Shown here one piece after another: positions 54,858-64,000 of a DNA stretch of 64,000 nucleotides (position 1 is its first letter; each line of letters starts with the position of its first letter). Below the pieces are notes generated by a model, which had not been told where the DNA came from, made no database searches, and saw only the letters and a program-made list of their open reading frames with translations. The DNA comes from Niallia sp052318935 (GTDB lineage: Bacteria; Bacillota; Bacilli; Bacillales; Cytobacillaceae): assembly GCA_052318935.1 (NCBI GenBank), contig JBQRKO010000008.1; one strand, given 5' to 3'. A program made the translations under genes and the position numbers.

Positions 54858-54962
54858 ATTTTTTATTAAAAGATGCAGGAATATTCAGTTAGTTCAGATA
54901 ATAGAATGAAAGAAAAATGTATACAATTGTATACATTAAAATAGAAAGGACTGATGATGTGA

Positions 54963-55367
54963 ATGGATCAAGATTTTCGAAAGAAAACATTTCGAGGTGC
55001 AAAAATTGAAGACACCATCTTAGAATTAGAGAAATTAAGTCAGCTTTGTGAAGAGAAAATTAAAAATAGCCAACAAATAGAAAGACAGCGTTTCTATGAA
55101 GGGATGGCTATTGCTTATACGACTATTACATTGAGATTAAAAGGCGAGTTCGATTATATTGAACCAAAAGTAATAAACGAGCTATACAATGCAGTCGAGA
55201 AAGAACCTAAAAATACAGTGGATACTGAATACATTGATGCTTGTTCCTTTTGCCGGAGAAGTAAAGAAGAAATCGGAGAATTAGCTATAGGACCAGGTGT
55301 TTCAATATGCAGTGAATGCTTAACATTTGGTGAAGAAGTTATTAAATCACACAAAAAAGGGGTCTGA
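54963..55367 (+). CDS. Stand-alone ClpX-type zinc-finger protein
   Basis: A 134-residue protein. The first 85 residues are helical and charged; the last 45 (DACSFCRRSKEEIGELAIGPGVSICSECL in outline) match the N-terminal zinc domain of ClpX (CSFCGKSQxxVxKLIAGPxVYICDECI). There is no ATPase domain. In ClpX this domain dimerises and binds adaptors and substrates, so a ClpX adaptor-like or decoy role is possible (inference). Confidence 0.8.
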   Translation: MDQDFRKKTFRGAKIEDTILELEKLSQLCEEKIKNSQQIERQRFYEGMAIAYTTITLRLKGEFDYIEPKVINELYNAVEKEPKNTVDTEYIDACSFCRRSKEEIGELAIGPGVSICSECLTFGEEVIKSHKKGV

Positions 55368-55379
55368 CCCCTTTTTTCC
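55353..55379. terminator. Bidirectional terminator
   Basis: AAAAAAGGGGTC and GACCCCTTTTTT form a compact stem that overlaps the 3' end of the zinc-finger gene and precedes the 3' end of the MFS gene. Confidence 0.88.
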
Positions 55380-55381
55380 AT

Positions 55382-56590
55382 CTACTTTCCAGGCATTATT
55401 TTTCTCTTTAAAGCAGGATTTAAGTCATTGGCTTTCCAATATGCTAGTCCTGTTGCTGCCAACAGCAGCATGCCTGTTATCACAAACACACTTTGAACTG
55501 GAAGAATACCGCCAATAAATCCGCCAATCATGGGACCAATCATCCCTCCCATTTGATTGGCGGTTTGGTTTAATCCAAATGCCCTGCCACGAAAATCAGC
55601 ATCCGTTGACTTTACAACGAGACCATTTAATGCAGGGAAGACCGCACAGAAAAATATGCCAAAAACGAAGCGGGTAATGGAAAAACCCCAAATATCGCTG
55701 AATATTATTTGAGCTAAGGTCCCAAGTCCTCCACCTAGCAGCCCAATGAATAGAACTCTATCGAATCCTACTTTGTCTGCCCATTTCCCCCAGTATGGAG
55801 CAATCAATGCACTTGCGAGTCCTGGAAGAGAGAATACAAAACCTGCAATTAAAGAAGCTTTATCAGAAGAACCACCAAGTTCAACAATATATAAGGGAAG
55901 AATCGGCTCAATCGTCATGATCGAACAGGTTGTTACAACAGTTAAAACAAGGACTAGCATAAAGGGCCGATTTGTATAAGCCACCATAATATCATTTTTG
56001 ACAGAACCACGCTCCTTACTTGGCGTGAAATTCTCCTCTTTCACCAAAAAAATGACCAGAATCGTCGCAATGAAGACTAGTAATGCAGCACTGGCAAATG
56101 CTAACCTATTTCCAACAAGTTCGGCAATTAATCCCCCCAGCAGAGGTCCAACAATGCCTCCCGTAGCGGTAGCCGTGGAAATCATCGAAAGGGCATATCC
56201 TATTTTATCACTTGGCGTATTCGTTCCGACCAATGCAATAGCTCCTGGAATAAATCCAGATAATAACCCCTGCATAATTCGTAATGCTAATAACTGATAC
56301 GGGTTGGTTACAAAAGCAACTAGAATATAGATGATAAAGAGAGCAAACCCCGCTCGGATAATCATTGGCTTCCTCCCATATTTATCAGCTATCCTTCCCC
56401 AGAAAGGCGAAGAGATTGCTCCTGCAAAAAAAGCGGAGCTAAATATCAACCCTGACCACATTTCCGTATGTTGATGCACATTAATCTCCAGAAGAAAAAT
56501 TGGCAAAAAAGGAATTACCATAAAAAAACTCGCTGCTGTAAAAAAGCTCCCAATCCATAATATCCATAAATTACGTTTCCAATTTAGCAT
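55382..56590 (-). CDS. MFS drug-efflux-type transporter
   Basis: A 402-residue, 12-helix MFS protein of the DHA1 group. Motif A is GRIADKYGRKPMIIRAG, motif C (antiporter) is STATATGGIVGPLLGG, and a motif A repeat is WGKWADKVG. Substrate unknown; similar bacillar proteins export drugs. A copy of the dispersed repeat lies upstream. Confidence 0.88.
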   Translation of the reverse strand: MLNWKRNLWILWIGSFFTAASFFMVIPFLPIFLLEINVHQHTEMWSGLIFSSAFFAGAISSPFWGRIADKYGRKPMIIRAGFALFIIYILVAFVTNPYQLLALRIMQGLLSGFIPGAIALVGTNTPSDKIGYALSMISTATATGGIVGPLLGGLIAELVGNRLAFASAALLVFIATILVIFLVKEENFTPSKERGSVKNDIMVAYTNRPFMLVLVLTVVTTCSIMTIEPILPLYIVELGGSSDKASLIAGFVFSLPGLASALIAPYWGKWADKVGFDRVLFIGLLGGGLGTLAQIIFSDIWGFSITRFVFGIFFCAVFPALNGLVVKSTDADFRGRAFGLNQTANQMGGMIGPMIGGFIGGILPVQSVFVITGMLLLAATGLAYWKANDLNPALKRKIMPGK

Positions 56591-56865
56591 ATTGTTCGCT
56601 CCCTATGTATCATCAGCCTTCCTACTATTCACTTCTGCCAATGATATTTTCATATTGCCATCATATCATATCAGTTAATTATTTTCACTCTCGAAATTTT
56701 TTATTATCGAATAAAACGACCTACCACCAGCTGATAAAAATAGAAAATAATAACACGTAATAAGTATGTTTTACTTTTTAAGATCCTCTCGCAAAATAAC
56801 TTGAAATTCCTACTTGCTAATTACGTAACGTAATGTAATAAAATTTACATATCAAAGTTTTTTTC
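56591..56865. other. Intergenic region
   Basis: AT-rich promoter region of the MFS gene. A short dyad TTACGTAACGTAA lies at 56820-56832. No gene. Confidence 0.45.
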
Positions 56866-57076
56866 AGGCTATTTTCGTATAGATTGTTGTTATTTAACCC
56901 GCAGCCAGAATACACTTCGCTTTCCGTGGGCGAGCGTCGAGCCTCCTCGTCGCATACGCTCCTGCGGGGTCTCGTCTTTCTCGCATTCCCACAGGAGTCT
57001 ACGTGTATTCTGGCTGCTAAGAAACGCTTTTCCAAATATAATATGTAAAAAACAACAAACTTTGAGAAAACAGCCT
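56866..57076 (-). repeat. Dispersed ~210 bp repeat, copy 4 (complete)
   Basis: Starts AGGCTATTTTCGTATAG and ends GAAAACAGCCT. It is in the same orientation as copy 3 and closest in sequence to copy 2. It stops 29 bases before the MerR gene, so any hairpin it forms would lie in the leader. Confidence 0.87.
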
Positions 57077-57104
57077 TTTTTTAAAATATAACGGGAGTGG
57101 AAAT

Positions 57105-57881
57105 ATGACTGATCAGCGATATTTTATAGGTGATTTTGCCAATATGTCAGGTTTAACCATTCGAACATTGCAGCACTATGATAACATCGGCCTTCTTCCC
57201 GCTTCTGGAAGAACAGAAAATGGACGCAGGTTTTACATCAAATCAGATATTTTAAAACTAGAGCAAATTGTTTTCTATAAAAACCTGGGATTTTCCTTGC
57301 AGCAGATACGGGAAAAACTTGTCCATACTTCTGATTTGCAAGAGATGGACAAGATTTTTTTAAACCAATCTACAGTTTTATATTCACAGATGGAATCAAC
57401 TCACACAAGCTTAGCAGTTATTGAAGCTTGTCGAGAGGTTATTGAAGTGAAAAAAAATCCTCCTTGGGAGTTTCTGTTTTCATTCATCAGTAAACTTAAT
57501 AACAGTGATTTTCTAACCTGGGATTCATCCGATTTCACCAAAGAGCAACAGCAGATCTTTAACAATCACTTTCATAGCATTGATGAAATTATAAGTATTT
57601 TTCACACATGGAAATCTCTATCCATTAAAGCCGTGACTTTTTATGCAGCTGGCATTCAACCCTCTGAATCAGTTGCGCAAAATCTTGCAAAACAATGGAT
57701 GAACATGGCAGAATCTGCTACTGGAGGGAATGAACAGCTTTTGAATGCCTATCTTCAGGTTAATCAAAACAGGGAGATGTGGCCAGAGGGTGCACGTGCA
57801 TTAATGGAAGAAGCAGACTCCTATATAACGGATTACTGTAAAATTTATTGTGCCAATAATGATATAAATATGCCTTGGTAA
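57105..57881 (+). CDS. MerR-family regulator (TipA-like effector region)
   Basis: A 258-residue regulator. The N-terminal MerR helix-turn-helix (IGDFANMSGLTIRTLQHYDNIGLL, split for description) and coiled-coil helix are followed by a helical C-terminal region (about 130-250: HFHSIDEIISIFHTWKSL, AKQWMNMAESATGGNEQLL) resembling TipAS drug-binding domains. It lies 58 bases before the fucosidase gene in the same direction and may regulate it or bind an unrelated ligand. Confidence 0.85.
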   Translation: MTDQRYFIGDFANMSGLTIRTLQHYDNIGLLPASGRTENGRRFYIKSDILKLEQIVFYKNLGFSLQQIREKLVHTSDLQEMDKIFLNQSTVLYSQMESTHTSLAVIEACREVIEVKKNPPWEFLFSFISKLNNSDFLTWDSSDFTKEQQQIFNNHFHSIDEIISIFHTWKSLSIKAVTFYAAGIQPSESVAQNLAKQWMNMAESATGGNEQLLNAYLQVNQNREMWPEGARALMEEADSYITDYCKIYCANNDINMPW

Positions 57882-57939
57882 TTGCTGAATAAACGGAAAT
57901 AAAGAGATGTTTAGATTTTAAATATAGGAGGTTCAGTAA

Positions 57940-59400
57940 ATGAATAAAAAAAATTATCAACCAACAAAGGAGTCCCTCAATACTCACCAGGTTCCGGAGT
58001 GGTTTGAAGATGCTAAATTTGGAGTGTTTATACACTGGGGGTTGTACTCAGTTCCTGGATTTGCACCTTTAGGTAGTTTAGCGGAGACTTTGAAGACGGA
58101 TTATGATCGGGCACTGTTAAACTACCCCTATGCTGAAGGCTATTGGAATGCTATTAAGGACCCGAATACACCATCCGCTCAATACCATAAAACTAATTAT
58201 GGCAACATGCCCTATCAAGGATTTAAAGAGATGTTTGTGGATGGACTGAAAGATTGGGATCCCTCTGCTTGGGCAAAAACCTTTAGAGACACCGGTGCTA
58301 AATACGTAGTGATCGTTTCAAAACACCATGATGGCTTTTGTCTATGGCCTACTAAGGTGAAAAATTCACACGAGGATAATTGGTTTAGCAAGCGTGACAT
58401 TATCGGTGAATTAGCTGAAGCGGTTCGAAAGGAAGGCATGCGCTTTGGCATATACTATTCAGGGGGAATAGACTGGACGTTTCGTCGCAGGATTTCAAGA
58501 ACGTTTATGGATTATTCCTTTTTCACACCTGGCGGCGACTATCCGGCATACGTTGATGCTCAAGTCCGCGAGCTAATAGATCGATATCATCCGGATATTT
58601 TATGGAATGATATTTGCTGGCCAGATAATCAGGATAGACTATTTCGTTTGTTTGCCTACTATTATGATGCCGTTCCACACGGTGTGGTAAATGACCGCTG
58701 GAAACATGCCACTTCAACCAACAAGATTATGGGTCTGAAACCTGTACGAGCCATGATGGACTTAATGGTAAAACAAATGATAAAGAAAAATCCCGATATT
58801 CACTCTGCTCTTGTACAACCTGCCATTCCCCATAGCGATTTCGCTACACCAGAGTATACGAAATACACGGAAATACAAGCAAAAAAATGGGAGATGACAC
58901 GTGGAATCGGAAATTCATTTGGCTATAACCGCAATGAGAGCGATAAAGACTACGCCAATTTTGAGACATTATTTTTAGATTTTATAGATGCTGTGTCCAA
59001 GAATGGCAATTTACTGCTGAATGTAGGTCCTCGTGGTGAAGATGCACAAATACCTAGTGAACAACTAAGCCGATTATCAAAATTCGGCAATTGGCTGAAG
59101 CAGAATGGTGATGCAGTATACGGTACACGGCCATGGACACAGGCGGAAGCAATCACAGAGACAGGAGAGGCTGTTCGCTTTACTAAAAAGGACAATAAGC
59201 TTTACTTGATGATTCTAGGTAAGCCTAGCGGATCAAAAATAAAAGTAAAAGAAATATTCTTAGATGGCGAAGCATGCCTGCTTGCTGACGGCAGCCCGAT
59301 CAAGATAGAACGAGATGGTGATGACATGGTTCTTACCTTTACACAGTCACTTAATGATCTATTTGTACCTGTTGTTCTTATCCAAGATGAGATAAGATAG
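57940..59400 (+). CDS. Alpha-L-fucosidase, GH29
   Basis: A 486-residue GH29 enzyme without signal peptide. N-terminal WFEDAKFGVFIHWGLYSVP, VIVSKHHDGFCLWPT, and the nucleophile Asp in HPDILWNDICWP are all standard. The C-terminal beta domain is present (from about 390). It removes alpha-L-fucose from small glycans in the cytoplasm. AGGAGG precedes the ATG. Confidence 0.93.
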   Translation: MNKKNYQPTKESLNTHQVPEWFEDAKFGVFIHWGLYSVPGFAPLGSLAETLKTDYDRALLNYPYAEGYWNAIKDPNTPSAQYHKTNYGNMPYQGFKEMFVDGLKDWDPSAWAKTFRDTGAKYVVIVSKHHDGFCLWPTKVKNSHEDNWFSKRDIIGELAEAVRKEGMRFGIYYSGGIDWTFRRRISRTFMDYSFFTPGGDYPAYVDAQVRELIDRYHPDILWNDICWPDNQDRLFRLFAYYYDAVPHGVVNDRWKHATSTNKIMGLKPVRAMMDLMVKQMIKKNPDIHSALVQPAIPHSDFATPEYTKYTEIQAKKWEMTRGIGNSFGYNRNESDKDYANFETLFLDFIDAVSKNGNLLLNVGPRGEDAQIPSEQLSRLSKFGNWLKQNGDAVYGTRPWTQAEAITETGEAVRFTKKDNKLYLMILGKPSGSKIKVKEIFLDGEACLLADGSPIKIERDGDDMVLTFTQSLNDLFVPVVLIQDEIR

Positions 59401-59452
59401 TTCGTTGCATCTCATTTATACAGGAATAAAAGATGAATTCACATCATTTTCA

Positions 59453-59505
59453 AGGTCTGTCCTATAAGTCGATATAACCGACATATGGGACAGCCGCACC
59501 TATAT
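59453..59505. repeat. Hairpin of the CTGTCC...GGGACAG family
   Basis: GGTCTGTCC...TATGGGACAG with inner TCGATATAACCGA. It resembles the dispersed hairpins at 7734 and 14171 in its GGTGxCTGTC / GACAGxCACC ends. Probably acts as terminator of the fucosidase gene. Confidence 0.5.
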
Positions 59506-59605
59506 TTAAGTCCATCATATTGAATTGGTCGAAACATTTATTTCCTTTATTTCAACAACAATGTTACAGTTAGATAGAAACTTAAAAGATGAGTAGGTGA
59601 CAAAT

Positions 59606-59989
59606 TTGATAGAAGTAAAAACCTCTCCACTAAGTGATGGAGAATTTAATAGAGGCGTCTTCGCTACATGCGATATAAAAAAAGGTACGCTGTTACATGC
59701 AGCACCTGTTCTTCCTTATCCTAACGACCAGCATAAACACATTGAGCAAACACTTCTCGAAGATTATGTTTTTGAGTATGGGAAAAATCACACGGCTGTC
59801 CTTCTTGGTTATGGCATGCTGTTTAATCATTCGTATGAACCTAATGCAACCTATGATATTAATTTTGCCAACCATACGTTTGACTTCTATGCTTTTACCG
59901 ATATAAAAGCAGGAGAAGAAATTCTCATCAACTATAATGGTGATGTAGATGACAAAGAACCACTTTGGTTTAATAAGGACAATGATTAA
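59606..59989 (+). CDS. SET-domain protein
   Basis: A 127-residue protein that is essentially one SET domain: RGVFATCDIKKGTLL, then YGMLFNHSYEPNATYD (NHS motif) and AGEEILINYNG. SET domains transfer methyl groups from SAM to protein lysines; bacterial targets are mostly unknown. The TTG at 59606 has AGGTGA five bases before it; a GTG at 59597 is the alternative. Confidence 0.82.
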   Translation: MIEVKTSPLSDGEFNRGVFATCDIKKGTLLHAAPVLPYPNDQHKHIEQTLLEDYVFEYGKNHTAVLLGYGMLFNHSYEPNATYDINFANHTFDFYAFTDIKAGEEILINYNGDVDDKEPLWFNKDND

Positions 59990-60021
59990 AAGCTGACGAA
60001 AATGTCAGCTTTTTACTTTCA

Positions 60022-62505
60022 CTATTTCTTCCCTACAAAATAACAATCATTGCAAACCTGATATTTAAAACGTGTGGGAAGGGACTCTCCACAAATTCTG
60101 CAAACCTTTTTTCTTGTCGGTATCCCAGCTTTTAAGTGTTCATGTATTTTGCTGCTAATATCATCTCTTACCCTTTCCCAGTAATGTGCTTCTGTTCTTT
60201 TCCCTAATTTATATAAAAATAAAAGGTGAACGCCTACTGATTTATAAGATAACTCCATATCTTCTAGACTAGATTCTTTTATTAATGGGTCAGGCAGTTC
60301 TTTATTTTCTACAAGTGCTTCCATTTTTAATTTCCATTGTGCTCTTAAAGCAGGTTCACTTGTAGCAAAAGGGAGTCGTAAAAACCCAAATAAATCGTTG
60401 ACAGATAACCTTGCTTCTACCATCGTATCTTCAATCATTTCATATAATATTTTTTCTTCTGATAAAGTAGCCTTTTTTGTTCCCTCTGGACTTTTAAAAC
60501 GATCCCATAAGTGAAAAAACAACCCGAGGTTATTCGCGTATTTTTGAAATCTTTCTAAAACAGCTGATGTAGGGGCAATCGCAAATCCTGTGAGTTCTTC
60601 ATCCTTTTGTTCGAGAAGCTGCGTCATTTTTTTCGGATCACTTGTAAAAGCAACTCTTCCAACATCATATAAACCGCGCCGTCCTGCACGTCCAGCAATT
60701 TGTTTTACTTCTTGAGAAGTGAGCCATCTTCGCTTCGTTCCATCAAACTTGTCATTCTCCAAAAATACAATTCGTCTAATCGGCAAATTTAAGCCCATTC
60801 CTATGGCATCTGTTGATACGATGACGGATGTCTCCCCCTTTAAAAAACGCTGCATCTGTTTTTTTCTTGTTTCAGGCGGCATACTTCCATAGATTAAACT
60901 TACTTGACGACCCGTTCTTTGCAGTTCTGACGCCGTTTCAAGCACTCTTCTTCTCGAAAAGCAAACAAGAGCATCTCCTTTTCGTGTTTGATTGAAACGA
61001 AATAATTGGGAATCCACTTCTAAAGGTGTCTCTCTTACATATTCATGCACTTCCACATAAGACTCACCCAAAAGCTGAAGGATCATCGATTTTGCATGGA
61101 AGCTGCAAATAATATGGACCTCTTTTGCATTTGCTTTTGTTATCGCTCGATACCAAGCGAAACCTCTGTCCTTATCTGCAATCATTTGCGATTCATCGAT
61201 GACAATTACTTCATAAAAATCCTTTTCATGAAACATTTCGACTGTACATGACAGATGGTTTGCACCCATTATCAGTTTTTCTTCTTCCCCCGTTTTTAAA
61301 GAACAGAGCACATTATCTGCATTTAATTTCTCATACACTTCAAGTGCTAATAATCGAAGCGGAGCTAAATACAGTCCACTATTTGCTTCTTTCATCCGTT
61401 TTATTGCTTGAAATGTTTTCCCTGTATTTGTTTCGCCCACATGAAGGACATAATGAATATTTCGGCCGGATGGAGGATTATATTCTCTGCCGAAAATATC
61501 ATCAATCATTCGTGCTTCTTCCTCTTTGCGCCGCTTCCTTTCTTCCCTATCCGCTATTTCTTTTTGTTGTCTTTTTAATCGATCTTTTTCATAAATTTCT
61601 TGATGTGTTTCTAGATCAAATGGAATATCAATCAGCTTCATCAAATCGGCAATGTTTTCCTCAAGAAGGTCCTCAAAAAATTCTAGAGAACTATCTTCAA
61701 AAAGATCCATTCCCACTTCCTTTAAATAGGAGTCTGTTAACGCTTTTTGGAAGACCTTCTCATATTCCTCATATAGGTGGGCAGGTAATGTTTGTTTTAG
61801 CCAATTTGGACCAAAATCAAATAAATACTGCAAAATGATCGCTTCATATGTTTCTGTTAAGTCCTCTAAAAAAAGAAATTTATTATCCGGCAGCTCCATT
61901 TCATCGTACAAATACTCATCAAACGTTAGTTCCTCAGAGGATAGCGTAATCCCTTTTCTTTCTATTTCAATGGCAAGGTGGCTTCCTATTAAATAACGAA
62001 CATACAAGTATAAATACTCATAATCTTCATCTAATATTTGTTTGATATAGTATTGAAACTTTCGATCTAATTTCGTTCGAATATCTCGTTGTTTTTCCTT
62101 TTTTTGCTGGTCTAAATATGCTTCTCTCGCCTTTATGTATCGTATTTCCCATGCAGATTTTTGATTAGCAAAAAGACTGTCTAGCCAATCATGATAATCA
62201 TACGGTTTTATTTCTCTTATTTCATTTCGAAACAGTTTGTTTATCAGTTTTCTATTTTCACCCTCTATACTTAAACCCTTGTGTGTTAAATACTTTTTCT
62301 TTTCCTCAAAAGAGGCATGGCTTGCTGCTGAATTCAGCCACGTATTTAACCAAATTTGGTTGATATATTCTTCTCTTTCCCGTAAATACTGCTCATACGA
62401 AGGCATTTCCTTTTTCCCTTGCAAATACTTGTCTATATCCTCCAAAATCATTTCTTTTGTTCGTTCTACTGCCTTATAATAATAACCGCTTAATATGTCG
62501 CTCAT
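60022..62505 (-). CDS. SUV3-like superfamily 2 RNA helicase
   Basis: An 827-residue helicase. The long helical N-terminal part (1-335) has no known motif. The motor begins at Walker A GETNTGKTFQAI, then DESQM (motif II), ALVCFSRRRVLETA (IV), STDAIGMGLNLPIRR (V) and QIAGRAGRRG (VI), closest to SUV3/DExH helicases of mitochondria. The last 30 residues form a zinc finger (CRICGESLPTRFKYQVCNDC). SUV3 helicases act in RNA decay; a similar role here is inferred. Confidence 0.85.
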   Translation of the reverse strand: MSDILSGYYYKAVERTKEMILEDIDKYLQGKKEMPSYEQYLREREEYINQIWLNTWLNSAASHASFEEKKKYLTHKGLSIEGENRKLINKLFRNEIREIKPYDYHDWLDSLFANQKSAWEIRYIKAREAYLDQQKKEKQRDIRTKLDRKFQYYIKQILDEDYEYLYLYVRYLIGSHLAIEIERKGITLSSEELTFDEYLYDEMELPDNKFLFLEDLTETYEAIILQYLFDFGPNWLKQTLPAHLYEEYEKVFQKALTDSYLKEVGMDLFEDSSLEFFEDLLEENIADLMKLIDIPFDLETHQEIYEKDRLKRQQKEIADREERKRRKEEEARMIDDIFGREYNPPSGRNIHYVLHVGETNTGKTFQAIKRMKEANSGLYLAPLRLLALEVYEKLNADNVLCSLKTGEEEKLIMGANHLSCTVEMFHEKDFYEVIVIDESQMIADKDRGFAWYRAITKANAKEVHIICSFHAKSMILQLLGESYVEVHEYVRETPLEVDSQLFRFNQTRKGDALVCFSRRRVLETASELQRTGRQVSLIYGSMPPETRKKQMQRFLKGETSVIVSTDAIGMGLNLPIRRIVFLENDKFDGTKRRWLTSQEVKQIAGRAGRRGLYDVGRVAFTSDPKKMTQLLEQKDEELTGFAIAPTSAVLERFQKYANNLGLFFHLWDRFKSPEGTKKATLSEEKILYEMIEDTMVEARLSVNDLFGFLRLPFATSEPALRAQWKLKMEALVENKELPDPLIKESSLEDMELSYKSVGVHLLFLYKLGKRTEAHYWERVRDDISSKIHEHLKAGIPTRKKVCRICGESLPTRFKYQVCNDCYFVGKK

Positions 62506-62550
62506 GAGAAAAACTCCTAGTTTTTTTAATAGTCATTATAAAAGTATACA

Positions 62551-62588
62551 AAAGCAAGCCTCTGGAACAATTCTTCAGAGGCTTTACG
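62551..62588. terminator. Terminator between truA and the helicase gene
   Basis: AAGCCTCTG and CAGAGGCTT form a nine-pair stem around an eleven-base loop. On the minus strand a short T run follows after TTGC. It ends truA transcripts. Confidence 0.75.
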
Positions 62589-62657
62589 TATAGTATTTTG
62601 CTATTACTTCCAACTGATACGCTTTTTTTGTACGTCGTAGTTTTTTTAATCCTGTTG

Positions 62658-63395
62658 TTAAAAATCAACCTTTTCCAAATAAAGACCACATGCATCTGCC
62701 ATGCCACCGGTTTGGTTTCGTTCTTTTGCATCTAATATTCCAGGGATCTGATTGGCATCTATTCTGCCTAATCCTACTTCTATTAATGTTCCGACAATCT
62801 TCCTAACCATATTATAAAGAAACCCGTCCCCACGCACTCTAACTTGCAGGAATCCAGCCTCTTCTTCAATATGAAGTGAATATATCTCACGCACCATCGA
62901 CTTTTTCTTAGACTTCGCATTTGAAAAAGCAGTAAAATCATGTTTCCCGATAAAATGTTGACTTGCATGATTCATTTTTTCGATATCAAGTTTTTGCTCT
63001 ACATGCATACTGTACTTGCGCATGAAAGGATGTGTATATTCCTCGTTCCAAATCTTATACAAATACGTTTTATCCTTCGCATTATACCGAGCATGAAAAC
63101 GTTCAGGCACTAACACAACATCTAAAATACTGATATCTTGGGGTAAATATCTATTTAAGTAATTCTTAATTTCCGATTCCGTAAAATTGTTGCTAATCTT
63201 AAAATTGGCAATTTGCGAAAGAGCATGAACACCTGCATCCGTTCTGCTGCAGCCAATAATTTCGACCTTTTCTCCCGTCATCTCCGTTAACACATTTTCT
63301 ATTTTTCCTTGAATGGAACTGTCGCCATTGCCAAGCCGCTGCCAGCCTTTATAGCGTCCACCATCATATTGAATGACTAATTTATAATTATTCAT
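62658..63395 (-). CDS. truA: tRNA pseudouridine synthase A (TruA)
   Basis: A 245-residue TruA that makes pseudouridine 38-40 in tRNA anticodon arms. The catalytic Asp is in GCSRTDAGVHAL, with DGGRYKGWQR at the N terminus and GDGFLYNMVRKIVGTL later. It is not next to rplM/rpsI or cbiO-type genes, as the main bacillar copy usually is, so it may be a second copy (inference). Confidence 0.92.
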   Translation of the reverse strand: MNNYKLVIQYDGGRYKGWQRLGNGDSSIQGKIENVLTEMTGEKVEIIGCSRTDAGVHALSQIANFKISNNFTESEIKNYLNRYLPQDISILDVVLVPERFHARYNAKDKTYLYKIWNEEYTHPFMRKYSMHVEQKLDIEKMNHASQHFIGKHDFTAFSNAKSKKKSMVREIYSLHIEEEAGFLQVRVRGDGFLYNMVRKIVGTLIEVGLGRIDANQIPGILDAKERNQTGGMADACGLYLEKVDF

Positions 63396-63909
63396 CTTTA
63401 CTCCTTCATTTAGCGCTTTTTCTTTTTATAATAAATAGCATCTTATATTTACTCACCAATCTTGGTATGTATCCAAACTTAAAATGTCACCTTCTCCTTG
63501 GTTGGAAACATTTATTATAACACTTCGCCAGAAAAAAGTGTAAAACCATCCCAAATGGAATGATTTCAAGATGCAACATTTTGGCAGCTGCAATGATTGG
63601 TGCCGTATAGAAGCCAAAGGATTTCCATAATTCGGCTGCTGTCAGCGGTTCATTACAAATTCATGATCATATTGATTGAACAAGCTCCCTTTTACAGTAT
63701 ATTTATCGCTAAAAGCACCATTACAATCATCACCTTAATTGTATAAGTAATGTTACGTAAATAAGATTAATTTTAAAGTAAAAAAGAGATAACACCTATA
63801 ATCATGTATGTAAAAGGATTCTTCTTTTTTGTAAACTAATTATATTCAAACGAAGATTAATATCAAGTAATTTTTCTTCGGCTTTAATAGAAAAAGGAGG
63901 ATTTTAAAC
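63396..63909. other. Intergenic region with possible gene remnant
   Basis: The minus strand at about 63480-63640 reads as a coherent hydrophobic tail (TAAELWKSFGFYTAPIIAA, then MLHLEIIPFGMVLHFF) but has no start and stops appear nearby. I read it as the remains of a lost membrane-protein gene, identity unknown. The rest is AT-rich promoter sequence. Confidence 0.35.
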
Positions 63910-64000
63910 ATGTCTCAAAAAAATATTTCTTCTACTATTGCTCTTCAGGATTCTAAATCAAAATCAGCATCTCACCTTCCATGGAGTGGCTTATTAGCAC
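63910..64000 (+). CDS. Start of a gene cut by the window end, probably MFS transporter
   Basis: GGAGG lies nine bases before the ATG. The 30 readable residues start MSQKNISSTIALQDSKSKSA and continue HLPWSGLLA, a polar N terminus running into what looks like helix 1 of an MFS exporter. Incomplete, so the family is uncertain. Confidence 0.6.
   Translation, partial: MSQKNISSTIALQDSKSKSASHLPWSGLLA

Noticed and set aside
1..64000. tRNA or rRNA genes, prophage or origin of replication
   Set aside because: No cloverleaf with CCA-type acceptor or rRNA segment, no phage structural gene, no DnaA-box cluster was noticed on either strand by reading.

Overview
The window comes from an AT-rich, low-GC Gram-positive bacterium of the Bacillaceae (Bacillus/Niallia-like). 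Evidence: AGGAGG-type ribosome binding sites, frequent GTG/TTG starts, CcpA cre sites, a Fur box, a complete ComQXPA quorum-sensing locus, ydaO-type and ZTP-type riboswitches, and four copies of a ~210 bp dispersed repeat. I see no rRNA, tRNA, CRISPR array, phage block or intact insertion sequence.

Layout. 1-5.4 kb: alpha-galactoside use (a LacY-type permease split by a frameshift, a GH36 alpha-galactosidase, a LacI regulator with TTTACTAAA operators and cre sites). 5.7-15.5 kb: housekeeping and transport (DJ-1/PfpI protein, cysteine synthase, APC permease divergent from a LysR regulator, RND exporter, small membrane proteins) and a perfect 7 x 20 bp tandem repeat. 15.7-26.9 kb: an accessory island, described below. 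26.9-32.5 kb: serA behind a ZTP riboswitch, an orphan ABC permease with an ECF-sigma remnant, an aldo/keto reductase and a DUF445 protein. 32.6-45.4 kb: K+ homeostasis (CPA antiporter, KtrB/KtrA, kdpFABC with a kinase-less KdpD and a CBS protein), interrupted by hcp and a Crp/Fnr regulator; the kdp transcript starts with three tandem c-di-AMP riboswitches. 45.7-50.8 kb: ferric-siderophore uptake. 51.1-64 kb: a variant PRPP synthetase, a non-permuted GH70-like lipoprotein, a stand-alone ClpX-type zinc-finger protein, an MFS exporter, a MerR regulator with a GH29 fucosidase, a SET protein, a SUV3-like helicase, TruA and the start of another gene.

The most notable region is the ~11 kb island. 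On the minus strand it encodes a ribosomally made, modified peptide (RiPP) system: a TldD/TldE protease pair, an ABC ATPase, two near-identical 43-residue precursors plus a decayed third copy, a radical SAM/SPASM maturase with a PqqD-like recognition domain, and two membrane subunits. Divergently, on the plus strand, lies comX-comQ-comP-comA, with comX ahead of comQ, which is not the B. subtilis order. The shared intergenic region holds two identical 16 bp repeats. The island is bracketed by direct copies of the serA 3' end and terminator, suggesting it entered next to serA. I infer a modified peptide made under quorum control; I do not recognise the precursor family.

The second notable element is the triple c-di-AMP riboswitch ahead of kdp, where the usual two-component control is absent: KdpD has no kinase domain and no KdpE is present.
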